DNA from: Phialocephala subalpina
Lineage: Eukaryota > Ascomycota > Leotiomycetes > Helotiales > Mollisiaceae
Assembly (NCBI GenBank): GCA_900073065.1
Contig: FJOG01000017.1
Span: 740,149 to 804,148, forward strand
Length of the DNA stretch: 64,000 nucleotides
Direction of reading: 5' to 3'
The notes below the pieces were generated by a model, which was not told where the DNA came from, searched no databases, and saw only the letters and a list, made by a program, of their open reading frames with translations. The first letter of the stretch is position 1. Every line of letters starts with the position of its first letter. The position numbers and the translations under genes were made by a program. Positions 32,109-43,395 of the stretch are shown here, piece by piece.

Positions 32109-32813
32109 TAAGAATCAAAACATCCACAATTCCTTCGCATTGGAGTTTCCCTTTACATTCTGACTTGACAAAGAGTCCAATACGCGAACGTAAGGATGTC
32201 ATATTCTTTGCGATATTCAAGATCACCAGATGTGTGGCGGAAAAGACCAAAGCCGGCTGACGACGAGACTCACAGCGGAACCTTCTGCCGCCCCATCCTT
32301 GGGAACGAGCACCGGAAAAGAAAAAATCATCGGCGGAAAAGCATTATATTTGCGACTTGCAACAAGTTCACAAGAGGGATGGGAAAGATCAGGATTCGAG
32401 TTGGGGACGGAGAAATTGATACCCGCTCATCTTGATGTTGATGCGCAACATCAAATACAACTTCGATGTCCATTCAATATGCGGATCATTACATTTTGAT
32501 AATAATCATTATCCTTTGAGTCCCTATGTGCCTTCTCATCATCCACTGCAAAGTTGCGTGCTCCGACAGATAGATATACCACAATTGCAGACCCTTCAAA
32601 GGGAGAGATTGAGGAAAGTGGGATTCAAATCTCAGAATGGAACACGGCATGTTAGAAAGAGAGGAGAAAAGGGCAAAAAGGCGAAGAACAATCTCTTAAA
32701 TCTACTTCTGATTATTATTCCCCGAAAGGTAGGTTCTCCAACTCTTGCTGAACTCCTAAAACGTTATCTAACGGAATGACCAAACAACAGAGATCAACGC
32801 AACTTTCAAACCA
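32109..32813. other. Convergent intergenic region
   Basis: Between the four-TM gene (+) and the GT15 gene (-). Short ORFs (32196-32779) are not recognisable and no RNA gene was seen. Confidence 0.55.
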
Positions 32814-34540
32814 TTACTCGTCGCCTAACAGCTCATACCCATTATACCCATCCCCACCAAGCACCTTCTCGCCGGCCATCGTCCATCCATCCTTCTTCTT
32901 CAACCACTCACCGCCCAGAAACTGCCTGATGCAAGTATCTGCTGGCTTCCTTTGCGGGCTCTCCAAAGGAACTAACTTATAGAAATTCTCGTCCATCTTG
33001 GTAGGCTGGCAGCTACACTTCGCTTCTCTGTGGGGAGGACAGTGATGATTGATATCATGCTGATAACCAATATCTCTGAAGTACCAAATCTCACTCTTCG
33101 GAACAAACATTGCGACACTCAGGGTGTGCACTGGAGCATCTCCGAAACGTTCGTAATAGAAACCGCCTGCTTTGTCAAGCCAGTTGAAATATGCTTCGTT
33201 TCCTTCCCCTCGCCAGAAATTCAGAGAGCCAATCTCGAAATTAGAGAAGAATTGGCAATTGTTGTATTCGCCGCCAGCCTGAGGATCGAGAAGCCAACCT
33301 AGATCTGCTTCAGGGTGTATCAAGCCCAGGTGGGCTGCTGCGAAGGCGCGTGTGCGAGTCCAGAGCGAGGGAAAGGAGCGTGCATCGTCGAGGATATTCA
33401 TGTTGAAGCCATATTTCATGTTGTTATCGCGCATGAAGCGGAAGACGTCGTAGTCGATGTCGCAGAAATAGTGAACCTAGCATATTGTAAGTATAATTCA
33501 GTATAGTGGTCAGAGAGAGTGCCTACGTCTGGCTCAACTCTCCAGTACCAGTCATAGTTTTTGAGGAACGGGTGCTTGTAGAAGAACCCGCTGTTCCATC
33601 GACACATATGATGGTAGCTGACCATCCACCCTTTTCCCACGCCAATTGTGCCAAGATATTCAAGACTGTTCATAAATCGACTTTCATCAATCCAATCGGG
33701 AAGTGACCAGTGTCCCCTAGGGACGACCTCGTAGTAACATTTTGCTGCAGTTAGATTGCGAGTTCCGGCTTTGAAATCCTCCGTGAAAGGCTCATCATTG
33801 AAGAAGATCCAGGGATACTGTCTGGTGTCAATTCATGTTCTTGGATTAAGGGCAGTAAGGATTACCCGATATTTACGGTTCCACCTGTACTCCAGCTGCC
33901 GCATACTCTGCATCATACCTTCCAGCTCGGAGTTCCGCACCAAACTGATTAAAGCTGCTCGAGGCTTTCCACTTCCAAAGCCGAAGTTTGACATGTAGCC
34001 ATCTACCACAGAGTGTCTGTTGTTTGAGTTCTCCTCTAGCCACTTTATTGGGTCCGGTCGTTTCTTATCCGTTGCTGGTAGTGCAGGACGTATGGGGTGA
34101 TATACTGCAAGATCATGGACAGTAGCAGGGGCTGCATTTCGGCATCGAGGCATGGCGAGTAGAAGGGCAAAGGTGAGCACACTCAGAAGAATTAGTACAG
34201 CCCGTCGTCTCGAAGAAATGCTGTTGAAGGATGGTCAATATTGCTCAAGGTTCAGAAAGTGAAGATAGGCTTACTACTGCCGTAGTCGCGCAGTATCCGG
34301 GAAGAGTATCTCCACGAGTCCACGAAATGAGGGTTTCCATTTCTTTGGAGACGTGCGCCAGAAGATCATCGAGTGTGTGCTGCTCGAAGAGGGTCCTGAA
34401 TGAAACGACCAATTGCTCGAAGCGGGCGCAGAACGCAAGGACCGATTGCTCGTCGACGAACTAGATCTAACGGGGGTGTGAAGAAGGGAGCGATTGTTGA
34501 GGGACCGAAGTCCCTGGCCAGACATTGTTGGAGTGTTCAT
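32814..34540 (-). CDS. Alpha-1,2-mannosyltransferase, GT15 (KRE2/KTR/MNT1 family)
   Basis: Four exons on the minus strand: 34540-34275, 34220-33866, 33817-33527, 33476-32814; 524 aa. It is a Golgi type II membrane enzyme that extends O- and N-linked mannan using GDP-mannose. A Ser-rich cytosolic N-terminus (about residues 1-95) is followed by a signal anchor formed across exon 1-2 (RRRAVLILLSVLTFALLLAM). Catalytic-domain landmarks are KPRAALISLVRNSELEGMMQ, YPWIFFNDEPF, YDWYWRVEPD joined to VHYFCDIDYD (manganese/GDP site), YNNCQFFSNFEIG with the conserved Glu, and the late motif DAPVHTLSVAMF. The long cytosolic tail is unusual for KTR proteins. An alternative start at 34525 is in frame. Confidence 0.93.
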
Positions 34541-34889
34541 CTCTTGTCGACGACGGAGATGCCAAGTTTCGAGTTGCAGCTTCAATCAAAAGTACCTGGA
34601 AAGGAAAGGGCCGCGAAATGGCTCGTTTCCCAAAACGGAAGTACCGTGAAATGGAGGGCACTTGCCATTTGAAAGTCTTCTTGATCAAAACGAAATCGGC
34701 AAGAATCTCCATCTCTTGAATATTTTCCCAGCTATCGCAATATTCCAGGTATTACAGTCATTTTACAACCTAATCTACACTGACCTGGTCGATCAGATGC
34801 CCGCCCAGTCCAACCACGGACTCCTCAAATGCTAACCGAACTCCATCGCAAATGACAGCCGCAAAAGATCATTCAAAGCCATTGCCATT
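34541..34889. other. Intergenic between two minus-strand genes
   Basis: Promoter of the GT15 gene and 3' UTR of HIR1. Nothing else is supported. Confidence 0.6.
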
Positions 34890-37800
34890 TTATTCCATAA
34901 TCTCCTCCTCGTCCATGCCAAGGACTCTGGCGTACTGGACGGTCAATCTCTGTAGATCTCGAAATTTTCCTGGCATTACATTAGTGATTGCAAGCATGGT
35001 AATCGCAGGGAAACTTGCCTAGTATTAGTATGACCTCCCTGAGAAGGTCTTTCCTATCCCAGCCGCAAAGTTGATCGTCGTCACTCATCCAGCCTTTGCC
35101 TTTTTCGCTCTCGCTATCCTGGTTCTCCTTCAAGATGCCTCCCAATGTACTTCTCAGAAGCTCCTCGACCTTACTCTTCAGGCCTTCAGCACCAAGTCGC
35201 TTGGCGTACATGAATAGGTAGATCCTGAACTCCTCCTTGGCACCAAGTTGTAAGGCAGCAGCGACACGATTTTCGAGATGAGCAATGCTGACGCTTGACT
35301 CGAAGCTTTCGTAACCTTCCTTCGACAGCAACGTTTTGACAAGTCGCTGCAAGGTGTATGCTCTTCCTTTGAGAAGTACCTCGTTTGTGGTATGTCTTTC
35401 AAGGTGTGGAATGATACCAGCAGACACGTTGGATGCACTGATTTCGCCGTTGCGGGAGGTATCAGGCCCAACTCCTGTGGATTGCAGACTGCTGATCGAC
35501 GAGTCGTTCGAGTTCCAGTACTGACTGCCCACTGCCCACCAAGCTTCAGATAGACGCTGCCAGCAGTACATGTTGGGCGAGTATAGGTATCCATCACCGT
35601 TGCTAAGTGTGACAATGATATTGCCGTTAGAGTTTAGATGAGCCGACGTGACACCTGGTGCACTTGTAGTATGTGTGCCCAAAGAGTGCATCGCAATCTC
35701 CAAGATCGGTGCTAGCGAGACCGGTGGATGAGGTGAAGAGAGCGACTTGAGGTTCCAGACGTAGCACATGCCAACAGCTGTTATGCATAGTAACCACCAT
35801 CCCCTACACTCGATGATTACTGGCTGAGCTTCCAGAACCATACCATTGAGGATTCGCCTCCCAGCAGGGGTCCAGGTGTAGATGCTTCCATCCTCACAAG
35901 CAGCTGACCAGAAATTCTTGTTCCCAGTGACGAGGACAACTGATCTAGGAAGGTAGTCTTGCCAAAGAGTGGCACCTCTCTTTGTGGCGCTGACGCGAGA
36001 TGGATCCCTGACCTGATTTGCAATAGTGGGTGGATTTTGAGCCTCAAAAATCACGTCTTCGCCTGCCTTTGCAGATTCCTCAATTGCTGCCGTCCCATTC
36101 GTGCCATTCGCTCCTGCACCTGGTTTTGGAGGTGGTAGTGTGCCACGATCTAAGGATCGGAGGATATGGGTTCTAATTTTCGGTACTGCCAAACGGACTT
36201 GACTGACTGATAGCAATGGGTTGAGCACAGCTGGCCGAAGGAAATCTGGCGTAGGCACTATCCCGGTCTGTGGCGGGACTGGTACTGCAGGCTCTACACC
36301 GTTGACTCCGTTGACCATAATCGCAACAGGTCCAGAACTTAAAGCTGGTCGCTTGTTGACATGCTCTTCCTCCTCATCGCCCTCAAGTACGATGGCTTTG
36401 CGCTTGTTGCCAAGCAGCATGGCGGCTAGACCGCCTCTAGGGAGACCATCGTATGGCTTTGAGAGATCAAGTATTGATTGTGGAGCATCTGCCTGTACGT
36501 TACTCGAGCTGGCAGCCATGAGCTGGGATTGCGGCAGCGAAGAGAGACCTGTTCCAGATGAGGAGACGAGTAGGGGAGCAACTCGCTTCTTGCCCTCCTT
36601 GGTAATAGTTACTCGCTGCTTCATGGCTTCCAGCTTCGCAGCATTGGGATCGGGTGCTGGGGCTGGGGCTGGTGACTCCTGTGCTGGCTTGCCGTTCAAT
36701 ATGGCGGGAGCTGGGGCCGGGGCCGTCGAGCTCACCCCTGCCATAGGCGTCGAGGCTCCGTTTCCATTGACTGGAACCGGAACTGGGTTTGAGCTCGCAT
36801 CACCCATAAGAGCACCCATTCTTCCCTCAGCGCCTCGGAGCTCTCCAGCTTTACTCTTCTCTTCTAACCGAAGGCCTGCAACATCTTCCACGACACCGAC
36901 ACCTCTGCGGCCAACACCGAACTTCTGTAATGCTTTCTCGTTTTCGGACCACGGCGCGATGAAGCCAAGTTCGCCTCTCTCAAATTCCAAAGCAATAATG
37001 CCTCCATCCAAACTTGATGCAAATATAGTCAGACCGTCAGGTGTCCAAGCGAGATCTGATATTGACTTTCCAGCTAGATCCTGGCACACCACAAGAGGTC
37101 TCGAAGAGCTGGTATTCCATATACTCAGAGTCTTGTCTTGGCCAGCACAAGCTATGACAGTCACAAGAGCCTGAGTGCTGTAGCCGCTCCCATCTGTCGT
37201 TTCTGCGCTTATTTCGTGCTTGCTGAACAATCGAGGAGAGAATGTACAGACTTCCGTTGGTCCCTCGTGTCCAATAAGGTTGATATCGCTATCCCATTGT
37301 CCTCGATTTATAATTGCAACAGAGCTCACTGGGCCGTTAACAGCATTTGCAGCTGCAATGTGATTTCCATCTGGGGACCAAGAACACCGTCTGAAGTATG
37401 TGGTGAGTGGTGAAGAAGTGAAGGGCGCAACAATCGTATGTTCGAGGACGAAGTTATTGATCGAGTCGTATGCTGTCGCGTTCGGAGTGGGAGATGTGAA
37501 GCGCCAAAGCTTGATGGTCCGGTCGTCGCTCGCAGTCGCAAAGTATTTATTCGCAGGATCGAATGTAATACCCTTAACATGACTCTGATGTACCGAAAGC
37601 GTCTTCAGCTTCTCGAACGTATACCCTGACCACACAACAACTTTCGAGTCCAAGCCCACCGATACCAGAATCGAAGAATCGTAGGACCACCCAAGATCCT
37701 GCACATCGTTGTCGTGTCCTATCAAGCGCCTTAAGATCTTCCAATTCTCTGCTGGAGGTGGCTCATTTGTTCCTGTCTGCTGTTAATGCCCCAGGCCACT

Positions 37801-38299
37801 AAATAATATAATCGTGAAGGCCGCGTACCAAATGATGCAGAATGTGAGGGTGGATTCGTATCGAGGTGGTATATGCATATGATCTTGTCGTCTGCACCAG
37901 AAGCCAGCCATCGTCCATTAGGAGAAAACCGCACTGTATGTATAGTACCAGAATGATAGGACATATGACAAAGCTGGCGTGGCTTGTCATAGCCAAGTGT
38001 CCCAGCCTGGAAATCGCATCAGCATTGCTTTGTCCAAGGATTGTTCTCCTAGAGCTCCTACATTCAATATCGCCTCTACGCTCCATATTCGCACATATCC
38101 ATCTCCAGCAGCAGTAGCCAATCTGAGGCCATCCGGCGATACATGCAAGGCATAGACTTCGAAATCCTTTTGCTCTCCTGTAAGTCGCGACAGTTAGCCC
38201 ATCTGGCCATCAAGCCTACTTCAACATCGTTCGCAGAACCCAAAGCTTTAGAAGAGGCATGCCTTTATGACCGAGCCAACTCGGCTTTATGAATTTCAT
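34890..38299 (-). CDS. HIR1: Histone transcription regulator 1 (HIR1/HIRA histone chaperone)
   Basis: Five exons on the minus strand: 38299-38263, 38177-38062, 38006-37829, 37772-35019, 34969-34890; 1054 aa. HIR1 is the WD40 subunit of the HIR complex, which deposits H3-H4 independently of replication and represses histone genes. Exon 1 encodes MKFIKPSWLGHK and joins GEQKDFEVYALHVSPDG. WD repeats (about residues 10-370) include GDGYVRIWS, SGADDKIICIY, VGLDSKVVVWSGY, TASDDRTIKLWRF and CAGQDKTLSIWN. A disordered Pro/Ala region with a B-domain-like segment (TITKEGKKRVAPLLV) follows, then the HIRA C-terminal domain (SAACEDGSIYTWTPAGRR, LSNGDGYLYSPNMYCWQRLSEAWW). Introns 1 and 4 must be GC-AG: AAAG|GCATGC and CTAG|GCAAGT. 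The last exon supplies the conserved RDLQRLTVQYARVLG. Confidence 0.94.
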
Positions 38300-38824
38300 G
38301 ATTCACCAGCTGAAAGGTTGATTGCATGGTTGAATTGCTGATGTGTCGAAAGTACTTTGCTGTCGCGTTGAACCGCGAATTTAGGATCTGCGATTGGTTT
38401 CTAAAATGCCGGCGCTGAGAGCCTCCGGCTGGAATTTTAGCGTGGTATGGGGTTATTTCCGGGTCATTCTAGATTTACCTTGCAATTCAAAAGGATCTTC
38501 TGAAGTTCGAAGTCAACTCAATTACTGTATTAGACCTACAACTTTTGACGACGAGAAAGTCCCAGGTTCTGTGGTTCTTTAGCAATTAAAGGACCAGAGA
38601 CTCTGCATTGCTTGCAACATGCAGAAGTCACAGGAGACGATGCGTCTCGGCACTCTATTCTATGTGTATCAAGAATGTGCTCAAGTACGTATCACTTCAT
38701 CACATTTATGTATCAGTTTGTTGAAAGATCGTGCCACTTTTCCAGCAATTATATTTGTTCTCCGTCAAATCGTCAGGCAGAGGGACATTTGAAGAGTATA
38801 TGATCCATTGATTTCTGTGCTGGC
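38300..38824. other. Intergenic between two minus-strand genes
   Basis: HIR1 promoter and MDR 3' UTR. One copy of a short dispersed repeat lies at 38538-38583. No gene was seen. Confidence 0.55.
38538..38583 (+). repeat. Short dispersed repeat, copy 2 (partner at 17199-17244)
   Basis: Ungapped similarity to 17199-17244 with about ten differences. The flanking 15 bp upstream may extend it weakly. Confidence 0.4.
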
Positions 38825-40253
38825 TTACTTCGTATCTTCAATCTTGAAAATGTACTTAGTCGCAGAGTTGACACCCTCCTTCAAGTTTGAAAGGCCCTTC
38901 TCAACTCCATTCAAACCTCCGGGAACAACTTCGTAAGGGTGGGTAGTGAACCATCCTTCCTGCAAGCCCTTGGAGAAGAGTCTGAACCAAGCAAATCCGA
39001 AATCCTTGCCTCCAAGCTTGACACCAGCTTTGCTCTTTTCCTCCGAGGGCGCCATATGAACGCTGCCAACCATAGTTAGGCTCTTCTCGATGGATTCGGG
39101 AATGTCTTTGTAGTCGCCTCCAGGAAGTACAAGCGTGATCTTGCTGCCTTGGTTTGCAAGAACCTTGCTAATGTTCTGGAAGGAACCCTTCTCACTCACC
39201 GCGTCAAAAGCGTGACGAACCTCGCTTGCTCCTGCTTTCTTCAAGGCATCCTTGATCCCAGACACCACAGCTTCATCGCCATTACGGTAATCGATGATGC
39301 TGTCGCCTTTCTCTCGGCTAATGAGTGTCTCAACAAATGGCTGGCCTCTTCCAGCAATAGCGATAATGGGATGAATGTTGGATGCCTGCGCCAGCTTGAT
39401 TGCGTATGCACCCTGCGATAATGTTAAAGTTGAAAAATATAAGCCAGCCGGTATACCCTTACCACAGCACCAGATGCACCATACACAATCAGGGGTAGTG
39501 GAGTAGTTGGAGCGTTCCATGGCTCAGGAAGACCTAGGCGGACGTAGAGGCCAAGTGCAGCCGTCATGGCAGCCAGAGGAATGGTAGCGCCCTTTCAGAT
39601 TGTCAATTTAAGCTTTTGACATTGGAAGATTTCTGACCTCTTCGAATGAAGTCTTCTTTGGCAAATGGAAAGTGGTGTGGTTCCACGCAATAGCATATTC
39701 TGCAAAGCTGCCATGTTCCGTCATCACTGCAACGAATTAGTACCAAGTTTTGAGAAAAGCGCAATAGGTAAGAGGCGTGAAGTCTGTTCGGGAGCTCCCA
39801 ACATAGCAAATGGACAGAGGCGAGACAAAGAAAGGGTTGCTTACTTTCGTGAAACGCAGCGACTCGGTCTCCTTTCTTGAACTCAACCACATTCTCGCCC
39901 ACCTCTTCAACAATGCCGGCAATATCATCTCCGGAGTTATGAGACTTTCCAGCAAACTCGGGCCTCTTCCAATCCTTGGGGTTTGAGCCAGAATATACAA
40001 CCTTGATCAACACTTGATCGGCATTAGGCATTGGAATTGGTACGTCGTGAATAGCGACTTTAGGACCCTTGGAGACAATTGCTTCCTTCATATTGAATGA
40101 ATTTGATGGTGAGAAATTTCTCTTGAAAAGAGGTGATTGAACGACAGGCTTCAAGGAGCTCGCAGCTTGGTGGTTGAAGGTTGACGGTTTTGCTGGGAAG
40201 GTGCGATTGAAGAAGGGACGACCGCTTCTTATAAGTATACTTGAAGACTTCAT
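38825..40253 (-). CDS. MDR-superfamily NAD(P)H oxidoreductase (enoyl-reductase-like)
   Basis: Four exons on the minus strand: 40253-39845, 39726-39638, 39591-39463, 39412-38825; 404 aa from the ATG at 40253, or 350 aa from the ATG at 40091. The GroES-like N-terminal domain has VSKGPKVAIHDVPIPMP, GSNPKDWKRPEF, GDDIAGIVEEVG and GDRVAAFHE. The Rossmann domain has VYGASGAVGAYAIKLAQ, whose Gly-rich loop is restored by joining exons 3 and 4. The zinc-ligand Cys of true alcohol dehydrogenases is absent, so it belongs with the zinc-free enoyl/quinone reductase-like MDRs often annotated cipB or trans-enoyl reductase in fungi. The 54-residue N-terminal extension is rich in Ser/Arg/Phe with no Asp or Glu, so mitochondrial import is likely if the upstream ATG is used. 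The substrate is unknown. Confidence 0.88.
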
Positions 40254-40589
40254 GACCACATCCCTCAGGCCATAGAGGAATGAGACACAGCGCAAGCGCA
40301 TGCAGATGTGTATTTGTAATGAACTGATGCAACAACCATTTATCTTGATGACGCAAGCGGGGTAGAGGCGATTACCCGGCCTAGTCAGGTACGAAGAGTA
40401 CGGACGGCGAGTTGGGGGGAAGCACCGCAACGATTCATTAAGGTATTGCCGTGAAAACTCCGTAAGGGAAGTTACTTTTGCGAGGTTTGATATCCTTCTC
40501 TTAGCAAGTCGCAAACGGTTCTCGAAGTGTCGAATCTTCTGGAACATCTGGGACATAGGAATTCAGAAAGCTTTGTCCTTGACCAGGGT

Positions 40590-41513
40590 CTATTTCTGTC
40601 TAATGTTCTTAGCTTTCCTCTTCTTGAAGACTATACCTGCAGTGACTGGCTCTTCTCCTTCCTGCTTTACGTCAGGTGGAATTGCAGCTGTTGCATTATC
40701 CCTGTCGGGCGCCTCCCTCTTGATGGCGGTAGGCAGTTGCTCCTCACCCTTCACTTCAGTATTGCTGCTTGGTAATGCCTCCGTTGCCGTCTCCGTCTTG
40801 ACTTCTGTCTTGACCTCCGTGTCCGCTTCAGTCTTTGTGGCAAGCTCTTTACCCTTTCGTGTGACATTGCTCAACAACGCGTCCAGGTCTCCTTCACCCT
40901 TCTCGGAGGGATATGTCCGATGTGTTTGTCCCCATCTCCTCTTCCTGGCTTCGACTGCCTCCTCTTCTTCCTCCTCTTCAACTTGTCTCTTCCGTACTCC
41001 AAGAGCTATAGCGTCGGGTTTCTTCTCTTCATCACCCTCCTCTATAATCCGTCGTGATGTTACCTGCCATTCACCAGCCATCGCCATATCTGGTCTGAAC
41101 TCATCTGGTATGCTGACACCGAGCTCCGCGAGCTGTTGTAATTGTCGCTTCCTATCTGCCGCTGTTGCTTGTGGCTTTGGTGCTGCTGGTGTCGGTCCTC
41201 GCCCAAGCCCCGAACTTGAAGAGCTTGCGCTCCCTCCAGCTGTTCCCATGCCATTCAAACGCGCGACCTCAGCCTTTGCCCTTTCCTTGTCTTTCTCGCC
41301 CTGCTCGTGTCCTCGGTGAAGATCTCGTAGGAATCGCTTTAGGTTGCCTTGATGCTTTGGAGTAGCGTCATGGTTTGTTCTCTCGAGCTTCGTATCTCGG
41401 ACATAGGTTTTGCAGTGCTTGCACCAGTATTTTGGCTATTTTAGAGTTAGTATAGAACGTATGAGGGCATGGGCATGTAAAGCACTCACTGTCGACTTCC
41501 AGTATTCGGACAT
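40590..41513 (-). CDS. U1-type zinc-finger splicing factor, WBP4/FBP21-like
   Basis: Two exons on the minus strand: 41513-41490 (only 8 codons) and 41435-40590; 289 aa. The N-terminus MSEYWKSTPKYWCKHCKTYV continues to NHDATPKHQGN, a matrin/U1-C-type C2H2 finger with two Cys and two His. FLRDLHRGHEQGEKDKERAK follows, as in WBP4/FBP21 proteins that join the spliceosome at the B complex. The rest is low-complexity: Ala/Ser-rich, an ELGVSIPDEFRP segment, an acidic Glu run, Lys/Glu/Thr stretches, and a basic end VFKKRKAKNIRQK. WW domains known from animal WBP4 are not visible. The 54-nt intron has a GTGAGT donor. It is divergent from SLP2 (273 bp between starts). Confidence 0.85.
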
Positions 41514-41786
41514 CTCGGAGAGGTCGTGGGGCGCGATTGGCAGTTATAGGACAATTCAGGTGGGTTGCGCCCTCTATATTGTATCTGTGATGATTGCCTT
41601 AACCTACTTATCAAATTTCAAGCCAGGTAGTATTGCTTAGAGGTCGTTGTTGCGGAAGGGGAGTGGGATGACTTGAGAAGGAAGGCGGAATCAAGCCTCG
41701 TCGCCTCGCCTAAAAATCTAGCCTCGAGGCAAACCGCTGACAAGGCAGAAACCATCGACCTCAACCACGACCGCAAATCCGCAAAT

Positions 41787-43120
41787 ATGGCGTTGGAGGT
41801 TGCATCCCGAATGGCATTGAACGGGCCAATGCTCAGCAAGAGCGTAGCAGCAGCCATCCCCGCGGTCCTGGCAACCCGAGCTCTACCTCTCACACGAGCT
41901 GCTTCCATTCCTGTCCTCAGAGCTCAGCAACAACGCAGACAACTGTCCGTCACACCGAGACCAAGAGCACCACAAAACAACAGCGGCCTGCTTGGTATCA
42001 ACAACTCGAATATCCCCTCCTCATATTTCCAACGACCACGACTACCTGCGAATACCGTAATCCGATTTGTACCACAGCAAACAGCATGGATTGTGGAGCG
42101 CATGGGAAAGTTCAACAGGATTCTAGAGCCAGGCTTGGCTATCCTTGTACCCTTCCTGGACAGGATTGCCTACGTGAAGAGCTTGAAAGAAGCTGCAATT
42201 GAAATTCCTAGCCAGAGCGCAATCACAGCAGACAATGTCACTCTGGAGCTTGATGGTAGGGCTCTTACTCGTTCCTTCTCTGTCCAAAGCTAATGCAATT
42301 AGGTGTACTATACACACGAGTATACGATGCCTACAAAGCCAGTTATGGAGTCGAAGACGCTGAGTACGCCATCTCCCAACTCGCCCAGACGACCATGCGT
42401 TCAGAAATCGGTCAATTAACACTCGACCACGTCCTCAAAGAGCGTGCGGCTCTGAACACCAACATTACACAAGCCATCAATGAGGCGGCTCGAGACTGGG
42501 GTGTTGTGTGCCTGCGTTATGAAATTAGAGACATTCACGCACCGGACGGAGTTGTTGAAGCTATGCACAGACAAGTCACCGCAGAGCGCAGCAAGCGTGC
42601 TGAGATCTTAGACTCAGAGGGTCAGAGACAGAGCGCGATCAATATTGCTGAAGGTCGAAAGCAGAGCGTCATTCTTGCCTCCGAGGCTTTAAGGAGCGAG
42701 CAGATCAACATGGCAAGTGGTGAGGCAGAAGCAATTCTGTTGAAGGCGAAGGCTACGGCTGCAGGTATTGATGCAGTGGCCAAATCAATCGCCGCAGGAA
42801 AAGAGTCGGCTCAAGGTGCAGTCAGCCTGAGCGTTGCTGAGAAGTACGTTGATGCTTTTGCCAAGCTTGCTAAGGAGGGCACAGCTGTTGTTGTTCCTGG
42901 CAATGTCGGAGATATTGGGTCTATGATTGCCAGCGCAATGGCAGTCTATGGCAAGGTTGGAGACGCACAAGCCAAGACCATGGCTGCAAAGGCGTTAGAG
43001 CATCAGGGCAAAGAGCGTTCGGCGGAGGGTGAAAGTTTTCTGAAGGAGGCCGAGTCGCCGGCGGAAGAGATGAAAAGAAGCATGTTGGCTTCGTTCGAGA
43101 ATACTAGGCAGAAGAAGTGA
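41787..43120 (+). CDS. Mitochondrial stomatin-like protein 2 (SPFH/prohibitin family)
   Basis: Two exons: 41787-42255 and 42303-43120; 428 aa. SLP2 is an inner-membrane scaffold that binds cardiolipin and organises respiratory complexes and proteases. The N-terminus (MALEVASRMALNGPML...RRQLSVTPRPR) is a mitochondrial presequence free of acidic residues after the first few. The SPFH domain begins at NTVIRFVPQQTAWIVERMGK, continues with GLAILVPFLDRIAYVKSLKE and ends with RAALNTNITQAINEAARDWG and YEIRDIHAPDGVVEAMHRQ. A coiled coil and the SLP2 tail (EGTAVVVPGNVGDIGSMIAS) follow. The 47-nt intron interrupts the strand at ELDG|VLYTRVYD. The frame is open upstream but without an ATG that continues it. 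Confidence 0.94.
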
Positions 43121-43395
43121 GGATATGCAACGACATGAAGGAGAGATAGTGAGGATGACGAGATGAAATGAGTAAAAATAATGTACTGTACAACAGAGCA
43201 TCCTTTCTTTTGTGAAGGAGGCGAGGCGTCACGCAAATAGTCTGTATGATCACGGATTCGAGAATCACTTCTCAACAATACCAAGCTCATTAAGGAGCAG
43301 CGGAAATTAGGAAAAATGAGACTCCCACATCGAATCGAACACAACTCCAAACTTCATCTTATTACAAAAGCATTTTGATTCTCGTCTACAGAAAT

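Noticed and set aside
36221..37174. 317-codon ORF on the + strand
   Set aside because: It lies antisense to the HIR1 coding exon, which has clear WD40/HIRA motifs. The Ser/Pro-rich antisense translation is a composition shadow.
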